From positions 24,194 through 88,193 of the forward strand of contig CAJTJV010000006.1 in NCBI GenBank assembly GCA_910576775.1: DNA of 64,000 bases. Direction: 5' to 3'. Numbering within the stretch: position 1 is the stretch's first letter; the number at the start of each line of letters is the position of its first letter. Under the pieces are notes generated by a model. That model did not search any database, was not told where the DNA came from, and worked only from the letters and a program-made list of their open reading frames with translations. The translations under genes were made by a program, and so were the position numbers. This document shows positions 39,757 through 48,799 of this stretch, piece by piece. The stretch comes from an uncultured Muribaculaceae bacterium. GTDB taxonomy: Bacteria > Bacteroidota > Bacteroidia > Bacteroidales > Muribaculaceae.

Positions 39757-41004
39757 ATGTTCTATTATCTGTTCAGCTTACTGAAAGATTCCGGCATCCC
39801 CGGAGCGCGACTGATGGATTACATCACTTTCCGTTCCGGCGCTGCCTTCGTCATAGCCCTTCTTATAGCGATATTCGTTGGGCGGACCATTATCCACCGT
39901 CTGCAGAAAATGCAGATCGGAGAAATAATCCGAGACCTCGACCTGGAAGGACAGCTCAAAAAGACAGGCACACCAACCATGGGCGGAGTGATAATAACAA
40001 TCGCCATTCTCCTGCCGTGTCTGATTGTCGGCAACCTGTCGAACATCTACATGCTGCTGATGCTGCTCACCACAGTATGGCTCGGCAGCATAGGCTTCAT
40101 GGATGACTACAAGAAACTCAAGAAACACAACAAAGACGGCATCAAGGGCCGCTACAAAATTGTCGGACAGGTCGGTATCGGCCTTATCGTAGCTCTGACA
40201 ATGTACCTCAACCCGTCGATGGTGATTGTGGAAAACACCGAGGTTATCAATACGGAGACCAACCGCGTAGAAAATGTGATCTACGAGGATTCCTCTTCCA
40301 AGTCTCCGCAGACCACAATTCCATTCGTGAAAAACAACAATTTCAATTATTCGTGGCTCACCGGCTGGCTCGGCGACCATGCCGAGACCGGAGGCTGGAT
40401 AGTATTTGTCCTTATAACGATTTTCATCGTCACCGCCACAAGCAACGGCGCCAACCTCAACGACGGACTTGACGGCATGTGTGCCGGCCTGTCGGGTATT
40501 GCCGGTGTGGCACTCGCAGTGATGGCATATCTCGGTGGCAACATCATATATTCCTCCTATCTCAATATCATGTATATACCCGGGAGTGAGGAACTTGTCG
40601 TCTACATGGCAGCCTTCGTCGGCGCCATTGTGGGCTTCCTGTGGTACAATGCCTCGCCTGCCCAGGTATTCATGGGCGACACCGGCAGCCTTATGCTCGG
40701 AGGTGTACTGTCGGTATTCGCGATTCTTATACACAAAGAACTGTTGCTGCCAATATTATGCGCGTTATTCTACCTCGAAGACCTGTCGGTAATTCTTCAG
40801 GTATGGTATTTCAAGCGCACCGGAGGGCGCCGAATCTTCAAGATGACGCCTTTGCACCATCATTTCCAGAAAGACGCCGGTTGCATTGACGCCCTCATAC
40901 AGCGGCCCTATCGCGCCCTTGCCGAACAAAAAATCGTAACCCGTTTCTGGATTATCGGCATTATTCTCGCCGTTGTGACTTTTGTAACTCTAAAAATCAG
41001 ATAA
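39757..41004 (+). CDS. mraY: Phospho-MurNAc-pentapeptide transferase
   Basis: 415 residues, about ten TM helices. It makes lipid I from UDP-MurNAc-pentapeptide and undecaprenyl phosphate. Catalytic signatures: TGTPTMGGVII (70-80), GFMDDYKKLKK (Asp116, Asp117), NGANLNDGLDGM, FMGDTGSLMLGG and PLHHHFQKDAG. A loop of about 60 residues in the middle (ENTEVINTETNRVENVIYED and onward) is longer than in E. coli MraY (360 residues); such loops are usual in Bacteroidetes. It is 10 nt from murD. Confidence 0.98.
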   Translation: MFYYLFSLLKDSGIPGARLMDYITFRSGAAFVIALLIAIFVGRTIIHRLQKMQIGEIIRDLDLEGQLKKTGTPTMGGVIITIAILLPCLIVGNLSNIYMLLMLLTTVWLGSIGFMDDYKKLKKHNKDGIKGRYKIVGQVGIGLIVALTMYLNPSMVIVENTEVINTETNRVENVIYEDSSSKSPQTTIPFVKNNNFNYSWLTGWLGDHAETGGWIVFVLITIFIVTATSNGANLNDGLDGMCAGLSGIAGVALAVMAYLGGNIIYSSYLNIMYIPGSEELVVYMAAFVGAIVGFLWYNASPAQVFMGDTGSLMLGGVLSVFAILIHKELLLPILCALFYLEDLSVILQVWYFKRTGGRRIFKMTPLHHHFQKDAGCIDALIQRPYRALAEQKIVTRFWIIGIILAVVTFVTLKIR

Positions 41005-41014
41005 TACTGCAATC

Positions 41015-42376
41015 ATGGAATCAGAAAAGCCTAAAAAACGACTTGTCGTTCTCGGCGCCGGAGAAAGCGGCACCGGAGCCGCCATTCTTGCCAAAGACCG
41101 CGGCATGGAAGTGTTTCTCAGCGATTCCGGAACAATAGCGCCCCGATATCGCGAAATACTCGCAACGGAAGACATTGAATTCGAGGACGGCGGACATACG
41201 ATGAACCGCATACTCGCCGCCGACGAAATTGTAAAAAGTCCCGGAATACCTCTGGACGCTCCGGTTATTGTGGCCGCAAAGTCAAAGAATATTCCCGTAA
41301 TAAGCGAGATAGAGTTCGCCGGACGTTATACAGAATCCAAGATGGTATGCATCACAGGCTCCAACGGCAAAACCACCACAACGATGCTTATCCACCACAT
41401 TCTCACCCATGCGGGAATCGACGCCGCTCTGGCGGGAAATATCGGCAAGAGCCTTGCATGGCAGGTGGCCCGCGACCCGCATGCCGTATATGTCGTGGAG
41501 CTGAGCAGCTTCCAGCTCGACAACATGTACGATTTCAAGGCCAACATCGCCGTGATGCTCAATATCACTCCCGACCACCTCGACCGATACGAATATAACA
41601 TGCAGAACTATATCAACGCCAAGTTCCGCATTCTCCGCAACATGACGGCCTCCGACTCCTTCATCTTCTGGGAGGACGACCCCGTCATCACCGAACAGCT
41701 GCGTCACGTATGCACCGAGGCCCGCAAACTGCCCTTCGCAGAACACCGGGAGGAAGATTCCGCCGCCTACATCGATGCCGAAAACGAACTTGTGTTCAAC
41801 ACCCCCGGCACCAAAATGGCTATGCCACGCGCCGACCTTGCCCTGAACGGTCTGCATAATGTCTACAACTCCATGGCCGCCGGACTTTCCGCATGCGTGC
41901 TCGACATACGTAAGGATGATATACGCGAGGCTCTCAGCGATTTCACCGGAGTGGAACACCGCCTCGAATTCGTAGCCGACATCGACGGCGTAAGATGGAT
42001 CAACGATTCCAAGGCCACAAACGTCAATTCCTGCTGGTACGCACTGGAAGCCATGACTCGCCCGACCGTACTTATACTCGGAGGCAAAGACAAGGGCAAC
42101 GATTATTCCGAAATCCTGCCGCTGGTAAAAAACAAAGTCAAAGCCATAGTGGCCATGGGGCTACATAACGAAAAAATCGTGGAATTCTTCAGCCCGCACC
42201 TTCCGGTAACCGACACCGACAATCTCGCTGATGCAGTCGCCGCATGCAAGCGTCTCGCCGTCAAAGGAGATACCGTCCTCCTGTCCCCCTGTTGCGCCTC
42301 CTTCGACCTTTTCAAAAGCTATGAGGACCGGGGACGCCGGTTCAAAGCTCAAGTTCACGAATTAGAAAACAAATAA
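41015..42376 (+). CDS. murD: UDP-MurNAc-L-alanine:D-glutamate ligase
   Basis: 453 residues. An N-terminal Rossmann-like domain (RLVVLGAGESGTGAAILAKD), the ATP loop CITGSNGKTTTTMLIHHILT (about 110-129), the central domain with ELSSFQLDNMYDFKANIAVM and NITPDHLDRY, and the C-terminal HRLEFVADIDGVRWINDSKA with ILGGKDKGNDY. It adds D-Glu in the cytosol. It sits between mraY and ftsW (12-nt gap). Confidence 0.98.
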   Translation: MESEKPKKRLVVLGAGESGTGAAILAKDRGMEVFLSDSGTIAPRYREILATEDIEFEDGGHTMNRILAADEIVKSPGIPLDAPVIVAAKSKNIPVISEIEFAGRYTESKMVCITGSNGKTTTTMLIHHILTHAGIDAALAGNIGKSLAWQVARDPHAVYVVELSSFQLDNMYDFKANIAVMLNITPDHLDRYEYNMQNYINAKFRILRNMTASDSFIFWEDDPVITEQLRHVCTEARKLPFAEHREEDSAAYIDAENELVFNTPGTKMAMPRADLALNGLHNVYNSMAAGLSACVLDIRKDDIREALSDFTGVEHRLEFVADIDGVRWINDSKATNVNSCWYALEAMTRPTVLILGGKDKGNDYSEILPLVKNKVKAIVAMGLHNEKIVEFFSPHLPVTDTDNLADAVAACKRLAVKGDTVLLSPCCASFDLFKSYEDRGRRFKAQVHELENK

Positions 42377-42388
42377 TATCCTCCGACA

Positions 42389-43795
42389 ATGGACGACAGT
42401 CTCTCCCAAGCTGTAGAAACAGCACTATCCCCCCGGACACCCGAAACCGAACCTCAGGAAGGCGCGCGGCGACGACGCGGCACACCAATTGCCGAAACGG
42501 CTTTGCCACGGTCCAAACATGTCGACCACCATCTGTGGGGAACCTACCTGCTTCTGGTGTTCATAGCCATCGTCGAACTGTTCTCCGCCTCCATCCAGGA
42601 TGTGCGCGGTGACAATATCTTCGACCCCATTCTGCGTCACGGCGGCTTTCTGCTCCTCGGATTCGCACTTATGCTAATTATCCAGCACATCCATTACCGG
42701 TACGTCTATGCCGCCATCCCGGTATATGTCATAGCCAGCATCTGCCTGTTGCTGGCGGTGGCGGCCGGCGGTGAGTCAATCAACGGAGCCGTAAGGAGCA
42801 TTAAAATTGCCGGAGTACCTATCCTGCCCGCCGAGTTCATGAAACTTGCCGCCGCCCTCGGAACCGCATGGATACTCTCGCAGACACAGATGCCGGGCAA
42901 ACGTGATGTGACATGGACGGGTCTCGTATGCTGTCTCGTCTTCATGTTCATCAGCTGCGGTCTGCTGTTCTCGCAGGGATTGTCGAACACCATCCTCGTT
43001 GTTGCCATCAGTTTCTCCATGATGCTTGTGGCCGGCATGGGATTGAAGAAATTCTTCATCGCCCTTCTTGTCACCGGAGTCCTCGGCGCCGGCGCAATCT
43101 ACGTAAAGACTCAGCTTGTCAGCACAGAGAACGTATCGGCATACCAGAAAAAAGCCGATGAACTCAACCATATCGAAAGCGAAGGCCAGGCCAGTGGGCG
43201 CGGACAGGTATGGAAAGACCGCGTCAAAAACCATTTCCGCGACAACAAGTACAACGACAAAATCACCTCGGAAAACCAGCAGGAACTTTACAGCTACATG
43301 GCACAGGCTCACGGCGGCCTCTTCGGTGTAGGCCCCGGCAAGTCGCGCGAGAATGCCCGTCTCCCGCTGGCGTCTCTCGACTATATATACGCCATCATCA
43401 TCGAGGAACTCGGGCTTTTCGCCGGTCTTGGAATCCTTATAGTATATATGTGGATATTAGGCCGAAGCGCCAAGCTCACCGTACAGTTCAGGCACACCAT
43501 GCCGGGAATCATGGTGATGGGCTGCGCATTTGTGATAGTATTCCAGGCTCTTTTCCACATGTCTATTGTATCCGGCGTCATCCCGGTATCGGGACAGCCG
43601 TTGCCGCTGATATCAAAGGGTGGAATTTCAGTCCTCGCCACATCGCTGGCATTCGGGGTTATGCTAAGTTGTGCCAAACATGCCGCCCGTACCTCCGACA
43701 CCAAGGCCGAACAAGCCAAAGAAAAAGAAATTCTGCCGGAAAATGCCCGCAGCATCAACCCTGTCGCCATCAGTAATGTTGATACTAAAAACTAA
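42389..43795 (+). CDS. ftsW: Septal lipid II polymerase FtsW
   Basis: 468 residues. A ~45-residue Arg-rich cytosolic tail, then ten TM helices of the SEDS fold. ILPAEFMKLAAALGTAWILS and the large periplasmic loop (about 235-315, including GVGPGKSRENARLPLASLDY) with the Asp of LDYIYAIIIEELG are the catalytic region; PVSGQPLPLISKGGISVLAT is the SEDS signature. It polymerises glycan strands and works with FtsI. It is 13 nt from murG. Confidence 0.96.
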   Translation: MDDSLSQAVETALSPRTPETEPQEGARRRRGTPIAETALPRSKHVDHHLWGTYLLLVFIAIVELFSASIQDVRGDNIFDPILRHGGFLLLGFALMLIIQHIHYRYVYAAIPVYVIASICLLLAVAAGGESINGAVRSIKIAGVPILPAEFMKLAAALGTAWILSQTQMPGKRDVTWTGLVCCLVFMFISCGLLFSQGLSNTILVVAISFSMMLVAGMGLKKFFIALLVTGVLGAGAIYVKTQLVSTENVSAYQKKADELNHIESEGQASGRGQVWKDRVKNHFRDNKYNDKITSENQQELYSYMAQAHGGLFGVGPGKSRENARLPLASLDYIYAIIIEELGLFAGLGILIVYMWILGRSAKLTVQFRHTMPGIMVMGCAFVIVFQALFHMSIVSGVIPVSGQPLPLISKGGISVLATSLAFGVMLSCAKHAARTSDTKAEQAKEKEILPENARSINPVAISNVDTKN

Positions 43796-43808
43796 AAAAC
43801 AGTACACA

Positions 43809-44939
43809 ATGAGCGAAGACAACCGACAGCCAAGATTCCTTATAAGCGGCGGAGGCACCGGCGGACACATTTTTCCGGCTCTCTCCATCGCCTCCGCCCT
43901 GCGTCGCCGTTACCCCGGTTGCGACATACTATTCGTCGGAGCCGAGAACCGCATGGAAATGCAACGTGTCCCCGACGCCGGATACGAAATCATAGGTCTG
44001 CCTGTGGCAGGCTTCGACCGCCGACATCTGTGGCGTAATTTCAAAGTACTTCTACGCCTGTGGAAAAGCTATCGCATGGCAAAACGCATCATAGCCGATT
44101 TCCGCCCCGACATCGCCATCGGCGTAGGCGGCTATGCCAGCGGCCCCACACTCAGGGCTGCGCAGTCCGCGGGTATCCCTACCGTCATCCAGGAACAGAA
44201 CTCCTACGCCGGAGTGACAAACAAACTTCTGGCGTCGCGTTCCGAGGCCATCTGTGTGGCCTACTCCGGCATGGAACGTTTCTTCCCGGCCAAACGCATA
44301 ATAATGACAGGCAACCCCGTGCGCAAAAATCTTTCCGACACCACTGTAAGCGCCGGTGAGGCAAAGAAAGACCTCGGATTCGACCCTGACAAACGTCTCG
44401 CCGTAGTTATAGGGGGAAGTCTCGGAGCCCGCACCCTCAACAGTGCGATGATAAAGGCTCTCGAAGACGGTTCGGCCGACAGCGCGACATTCCAGGTATT
44501 ATGGCAGACCGGCACACGCGATGCCGAACGTTGCCGGCAAGCTGTGGCAGAACACCCGTGCGCCAACATCAAAGTGACGGAATTCATAAGCGACATGGCG
44601 ACAGCCTACCGGGCCGCCGACCTTGTTGTGGCGCGTGCCGGAGCCGGAACAATCAGCGAACTCGAGCTACTCGGCAAGCCCTGCATACTTGTGCCCTCGC
44701 CGAACGTGGCCGAAGACCATCAGCGACACAATGCCGAGGCTCTCGCCAACGCCGGAGCCGCGGGGTTCATAGCAGACGCCAACGCCGAAGCGCGCCTTTG
44801 GACCGATATGGCGACTGTAATCGAAAATCCCGCCACTTTAAAAATGCTAAGCGATAACATCAGCAAGCTTGCAATACCCGACAGCGACGAAAAAATCGTC
44901 GATATAATAGCCGGAATACTCGCCGGCAAACAATCATAA
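43809..44939 (+). CDS. murG: Lipid II synthase (GlcNAc transferase)
   Basis: 376 residues from the ATG at 43809 (MSEDNRQPRFLISGGGTGGH); an upstream in-frame start would overlap ftsW by 125 nt and is rejected. The GT28 motifs are GGGTGGHIFPALSIASALR near the start, IGVGGYASGPTLRAAQSAGI, IQEQNSYAGVTNKLLASRSE, and the C-terminal donor site VVARAGAGTISELELLGKPC with EDHQRHNAEALANAGAAGFI. It adds GlcNAc to lipid I on the inner membrane face. Confidence 0.98.
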   Translation: MSEDNRQPRFLISGGGTGGHIFPALSIASALRRRYPGCDILFVGAENRMEMQRVPDAGYEIIGLPVAGFDRRHLWRNFKVLLRLWKSYRMAKRIIADFRPDIAIGVGGYASGPTLRAAQSAGIPTVIQEQNSYAGVTNKLLASRSEAICVAYSGMERFFPAKRIIMTGNPVRKNLSDTTVSAGEAKKDLGFDPDKRLAVVIGGSLGARTLNSAMIKALEDGSADSATFQVLWQTGTRDAERCRQAVAEHPCANIKVTEFISDMATAYRAADLVVARAGAGTISELELLGKPCILVPSPNVAEDHQRHNAEALANAGAAGFIADANAEARLWTDMATVIENPATLKMLSDNISKLAIPDSDEKIVDIIAGILAGKQS

Positions 44940-44942
44940 GCA

Positions 44943-46328
44943 ATGGAACTGAACGAAACAGAACGTGTTTATTTCGTAGGCATAGGCGGCATAGGGATGG
45001 CCGCCCTTGCCCGTTATTATATGGCAAAGGGTCTGCCGGTAGCAGGCTACGACCGTACGGAGACTGACCTCACACGCGAACTTGTGGCTGAAGGCGCCAC
45101 CGTAAGCTACGCCGACAGCTTGGAAGCCGTGCCGGAAGCATTCCGCAATCCCAATGGCACTCTGGTGGTTTACACCCCTGCCGTTCCTGCCTCAAACGTA
45201 CCCCTTACATTGTTTCGTGACGGAAATTTCGAAATCCACAAGCGCGCGGCTGTCCTCGGTCAGATAACACGTGCCTCCAGAAGTCTGTGCTTCTCCGGAA
45301 CACACGGCAAGACCACAACATCGTCGATGGCGGCACACATCCTGCACAGCGGGGAAACAGGCTGCAACGCTTTCCTCGGCGGCATTCTCAAAGGCTACAA
45401 CAGTAACCTTATGCTCAGCGCCACATCGCCGTTCAGCGTTGTGGAAGCCGACGAATACGACCGATCCTTCCATCAGCTGTCCCCCTGGATTGCCGTTGTC
45501 AACGCCACCGATCCAGACCATCTCGACATATACGGCACAGAAGAGGCATATCTGGAAAGTTTCGCACATTTCACAGAGCTCATCCTACCCGGAGGCGCCC
45601 TCGTCGTACACACAGGCCTGAAACTCGTGCCCCGCCCCGCTCAGACGGTAAAGACATATACTTTCAGCCGCCACGAAGGCGATTTCCATGCAGAGAACAT
45701 CCGTATCGGAAACGGAACAATAGTATTTGATTTCGCTTATCCCGGCGGCACAATAACCGATATAGAGCTTGGTGTCCCCGTAGAAATCAACATCGATAAC
45801 GCAATTGCCGCTTTGGCCGCCGTATGGCTCACCGGAACTTTAACTCCCGACCTTGCCCGAAAAGCGATGGCAAGCTACCCTGGGGTGGAACGCCGCTTCC
45901 AGTTCCATCTCAAAGAAGCAGGACGCGCCATCATTGACGATTACGCCCACCACCCCGACGAATTGCGCCAGAGCATAGCATCGGTACACGCACTATATCC
46001 GGACCGCAAGCTAACGGTAGCCTTCCAGCCACATCTCTACAGCAGGACCAGGGATTTCGCCGACCAGTTCGCCGACGCCCTTTCCATGGCTGACGAAGTT
46101 GTAATGGTAGAGCTATATCCGGCCCGTGAGCTACCTATAGAAGGCATCAGTTCGGAAACTATTTTCAACAGAATCCACTGCGAAAAAAAAATGCTGATTC
46201 AGAAAAAGGATTTTGTCGATACAATGAAAAATCGTAATTTTGAAATTCTATTGACGGCAGGTGCCGGCGATCTTTACCTCTATGTGCCACAGCTCGTAGA
46301 GGCTCTTGGCGTAAGCACCGTACATTAA
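44943..46328 (+). CDS. murC: UDP-MurNAc:L-alanine ligase
   Basis: 461 residues. VYFVGIGGIGMAALARYYMA is the N-terminal domain, SLCFSGTHGKTTTSSMAAHI (about 116-135) the ATP loop, and EADEYDRSFHQLSPWIAVVN the central motif; IIDDYAHHPDELRQSIASVH and FQPHLYSRTRDFADQFADAL are in the C-terminal domain. It starts peptide-stem synthesis. It is 3 nt from murG and 30 nt before ftsQ. murB and ddl, neighbours in some bacteria, are not in this cluster. Confidence 0.98.
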   Translation: MELNETERVYFVGIGGIGMAALARYYMAKGLPVAGYDRTETDLTRELVAEGATVSYADSLEAVPEAFRNPNGTLVVYTPAVPASNVPLTLFRDGNFEIHKRAAVLGQITRASRSLCFSGTHGKTTTSSMAAHILHSGETGCNAFLGGILKGYNSNLMLSATSPFSVVEADEYDRSFHQLSPWIAVVNATDPDHLDIYGTEEAYLESFAHFTELILPGGALVVHTGLKLVPRPAQTVKTYTFSRHEGDFHAENIRIGNGTIVFDFAYPGGTITDIELGVPVEINIDNAIAALAAVWLTGTLTPDLARKAMASYPGVERRFQFHLKEAGRAIIDDYAHHPDELRQSIASVHALYPDRKLTVAFQPHLYSRTRDFADQFADALSMADEVVMVELYPARELPIEGISSETIFNRIHCEKKMLIQKKDFVDTMKNRNFEILLTAGAGDLYLYVPQLVEALGVSTVH

Positions 46329-46358
46329 CAGCTTTCTACACAGGAGATTCAAGGCATA

Positions 46359-47228
46359 ATGAGTAAAAAAACTATCATCATGTGTGTTCTGGCGGTTCTG
46401 ACAGCCGCCTACATCTGCTTTGCCCTGCCCCTCACACACGGCATGGCCGGCGAGGCTCACATGAAGAAAAAAATTGACATATGCCTCTCCGACCCCACAT
46501 CGCAGTTCGTCGGGCCACACGACATCATTGTAGAACTCGGACTCGACCCGGATACCCTCGACCGTTTTCTTCGACGCACATTCCCTCTAAACGATGTCGA
46601 GAAACGTCTTCGAGCATCCGACAAGCTACAGACTGCAAACGTGTGCATGCTTTCCGACGGCACACTACGCGTAGAGGCTTCTCCGATGGTTCCCGTAGCC
46701 CGCGTGTTCGAACCCGGCAAGCCGTCATATTACATCAATGCCGACGGCAAGAAAATCTCCGCCGAGCTCCGATATCACATCGACGTCCCCGTCCTCGTAG
46801 GAACTTTCGACAGCATCCACCCCGCAGAGAATCTTCTTCCGCTACTCGACTACATTTCCAATAACGATGAAGCCAACTCCATGGTGGCCACGGTTACACA
46901 GGAAGCGGACGGCAACATAATCCTCGTACCCACAATAGTAGGACATGTAGTGAATTTCGGCGATACCACCATGATTGCCGACAAGTTTTTCAGGCTACGC
47001 ACCTTCTACCGCCACGTAGCGCCTACCAAAGGTTGGGAGACCTACGATACGATAGCTGTAAAATGGTGCGACCGCGTAGTTGCGTCACGACGCAACAAGG
47101 AGATGGCACCGGTGCCTATCCCTACTGAAGAAGAAATGGCCGGCACGCTCGATATCGACGACAATGAACCTCAGCCGGAAGACATTCACCCCGAAATCAT
47201 TGAAGAACAACGTCATACTCTCCCTTAA
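46359..47228 (+). CDS. ftsQ: Cell-division protein FtsQ
   Basis: 289 residues: a short cytosolic N-terminus, a TM helix (about 5-26, IIMCVLAVLTAAYICFALPL), a POTRA-like segment (about 35-105, KKIDICLSDPTSQFVGPHDI to LRASDKLQTANVCMLSDGTL) and the FtsQ beta domain (VEASPMVPVARVFEPGKPSY onward). The acidic, Pro-rich tail (TEEEMAGTLDIDDNEPQPED) is not part of the fold. Identity is supported by position between murC and ftsA. Confidence 0.93.
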   Translation: MSKKTIIMCVLAVLTAAYICFALPLTHGMAGEAHMKKKIDICLSDPTSQFVGPHDIIVELGLDPDTLDRFLRRTFPLNDVEKRLRASDKLQTANVCMLSDGTLRVEASPMVPVARVFEPGKPSYYINADGKKISAELRYHIDVPVLVGTFDSIHPAENLLPLLDYISNNDEANSMVATVTQEADGNIILVPTIVGHVVNFGDTTMIADKFFRLRTFYRHVAPTKGWETYDTIAVKWCDRVVASRRNKEMAPVPIPTEEEMAGTLDIDDNEPQPEDIHPEIIEEQRHTLP

Positions 47229-47246
47229 ACCATACTCTTTTCAGCG

Positions 47247-48770
47247 ATGGACAATAAAACAATAGTTGCAATCGAAATAGCCTCATCCAAAATAAAAGGC
47301 GCCGTCGGCACGGTAAGTCCCGACGGCCGCGTCACCGTACAGGCAGTCGCCGAGACCCCGAGCCAAGGCAATGTCCGCTACGGCCGCGTGCAGAATATCC
47401 GCGAGGTAAGCTCTGCCGTCAGCGATATGTTGCGCAAACTCGAGGAAAGTCAGGCAGTAGCACCGCGCCGCATACGTTCACTGGCTCTTTCATTAGGTGG
47501 ACGCTCACTCGCCGGCGTACTCTCCAAAGCGGCTCTCACTTTCACCAAGGAATGCGAGATCACCGCCAACCAGGTAGAACGACTGGCTAACGAGGCAACA
47601 AACGATATTGTCGGCGACAGATGCGTCCAGGCAAAGGTGCCACGCACCTACTATGTCAACAATTCTTCCGTACCACGTCCGATAGGCACATACGGAGAAA
47701 GCCTGCGCGGCGAGTTCACCATAGTGACATGCGCCAAGGAAACCCGCCAGAACATCGACCGACTACGCTTCGAAGGCATCGAACCGGGCAACACGGCTGT
47801 GGTAGTCCTTCCACTCGCAATCGCGGATTTTGTTCTTACGCAGGAAGAAAAGAGCGTCGGAACTGTATTCGCCGATTTCGGTGCCGAGACGACCACCGTG
47901 GCCGTCTACAAGGACGGCAGTCTCGCTTTTCTCTGCACTATCCCTATGGGTTCACGCCTGATAAGCCGCGACCTTATGGCAGCGCTGTCAACAACAGAGG
48001 AAAACGCCGCCGAGATAATACGTGAATATTCGTCCAAGGGAGGAAACAACGACAAAGAAAACGAGATCGGCAACTATATACACGCACGCGCAGGCGAAAT
48101 AATGGCTAATGTGCAGCACCAGCTCGAAGCAGCCGGTTTCGGCAAGGATGTTGTATGCAAAGCCGTGATAACCGGCGGAGCCACGAATATTCCCGACATT
48201 CAGGAGCAGTTCGAGTTCCAGACAAAACTGAAAGCGCGCATCGCCGAAATGCCTTCAAACGTGACATTCTGCGTTCCTAACCGTAACAACGCCGATAACA
48301 TTGATATTGTGGCACTTCTGGCGGCTTCCGCGCCTCATTTTCTCGACAGCTGTCTCACAAACATCGAGATAACGCAGGAGGAAGAAACTGAAGATGATCC
48401 CGTTGTCGTTGTCCAGGAGACTGTGCACCGTCATCAGCCGCAGCATCACGTCATAGACGACAACGATGACAATCTCCTTGGAGATGATCCTGACGATGAA
48501 CCTCAGGAAGAATCGAATCATGGCGGAGGCTTCCGCAAGATTTTCGGTTTCGGCAAACGCACAAACAAGAAAAACAAACCGGCTCCAATCGACGATTTCG
48601 ACGAAGAACCGGAGACCGACAGTTACGTAGAGGAAAAGAAAGAAAGGAAAAAGCCCGGAACAGAACCTGATGAAGGCATCCTCGACGGTTTCGGCAAAAG
48701 AATAATGAAAATATTCACCGAACCTGAGCACCTATACGATGACGACGAAGACGAGAATACCGACAAATAA
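47247..48770 (+). CDS. ftsA: Cell-division actin-like protein FtsA, extended C-terminus
   Basis: 507 residues; E. coli FtsA has 420. The actin-like core (1 to about 375) includes TIVAIEIASSKIKGAVGTVS, FADFGAETTTVAVYKDGSLA (phosphate loop 2) and KAVITGGATNIPDIQEQFEF. The remaining ~130 residues are acidic, His/Asp-rich and disordered-looking. They contain two short basic-hydrophobic motifs, GGGFRKIFGFGKR (about 425-437) and GFGKRIMKIF (about 481-490). Either could act as the membrane-targeting helix, which is normally single and terminal. It tethers FtsZ to the membrane; ftsZ follows after 29 nt. Confidence 0.96.
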   Translation: MDNKTIVAIEIASSKIKGAVGTVSPDGRVTVQAVAETPSQGNVRYGRVQNIREVSSAVSDMLRKLEESQAVAPRRIRSLALSLGGRSLAGVLSKAALTFTKECEITANQVERLANEATNDIVGDRCVQAKVPRTYYVNNSSVPRPIGTYGESLRGEFTIVTCAKETRQNIDRLRFEGIEPGNTAVVVLPLAIADFVLTQEEKSVGTVFADFGAETTTVAVYKDGSLAFLCTIPMGSRLISRDLMAALSTTEENAAEIIREYSSKGGNNDKENEIGNYIHARAGEIMANVQHQLEAAGFGKDVVCKAVITGGATNIPDIQEQFEFQTKLKARIAEMPSNVTFCVPNRNNADNIDIVALLAASAPHFLDSCLTNIEITQEEETEDDPVVVVQETVHRHQPQHHVIDDNDDNLLGDDPDDEPQEESNHGGGFRKIFGFGKRTNKKNKPAPIDDFDEEPETDSYVEEKKERKKPGTEPDEGILDGFGKRIMKIFTEPEHLYDDDEDENTDK

Positions 48771-48799
48771 ACCACTCTCCCCTCAAATATTTCATTATT

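Noticed and set aside
43671..43808. Longer MurG start inside ftsW
   Set aside because: It would overlap ftsW by 125 nt and add 46 Pro/Lys-rich residues; MurG proteins start just before the GGGTGGH loop, as the ATG at 43809 does.
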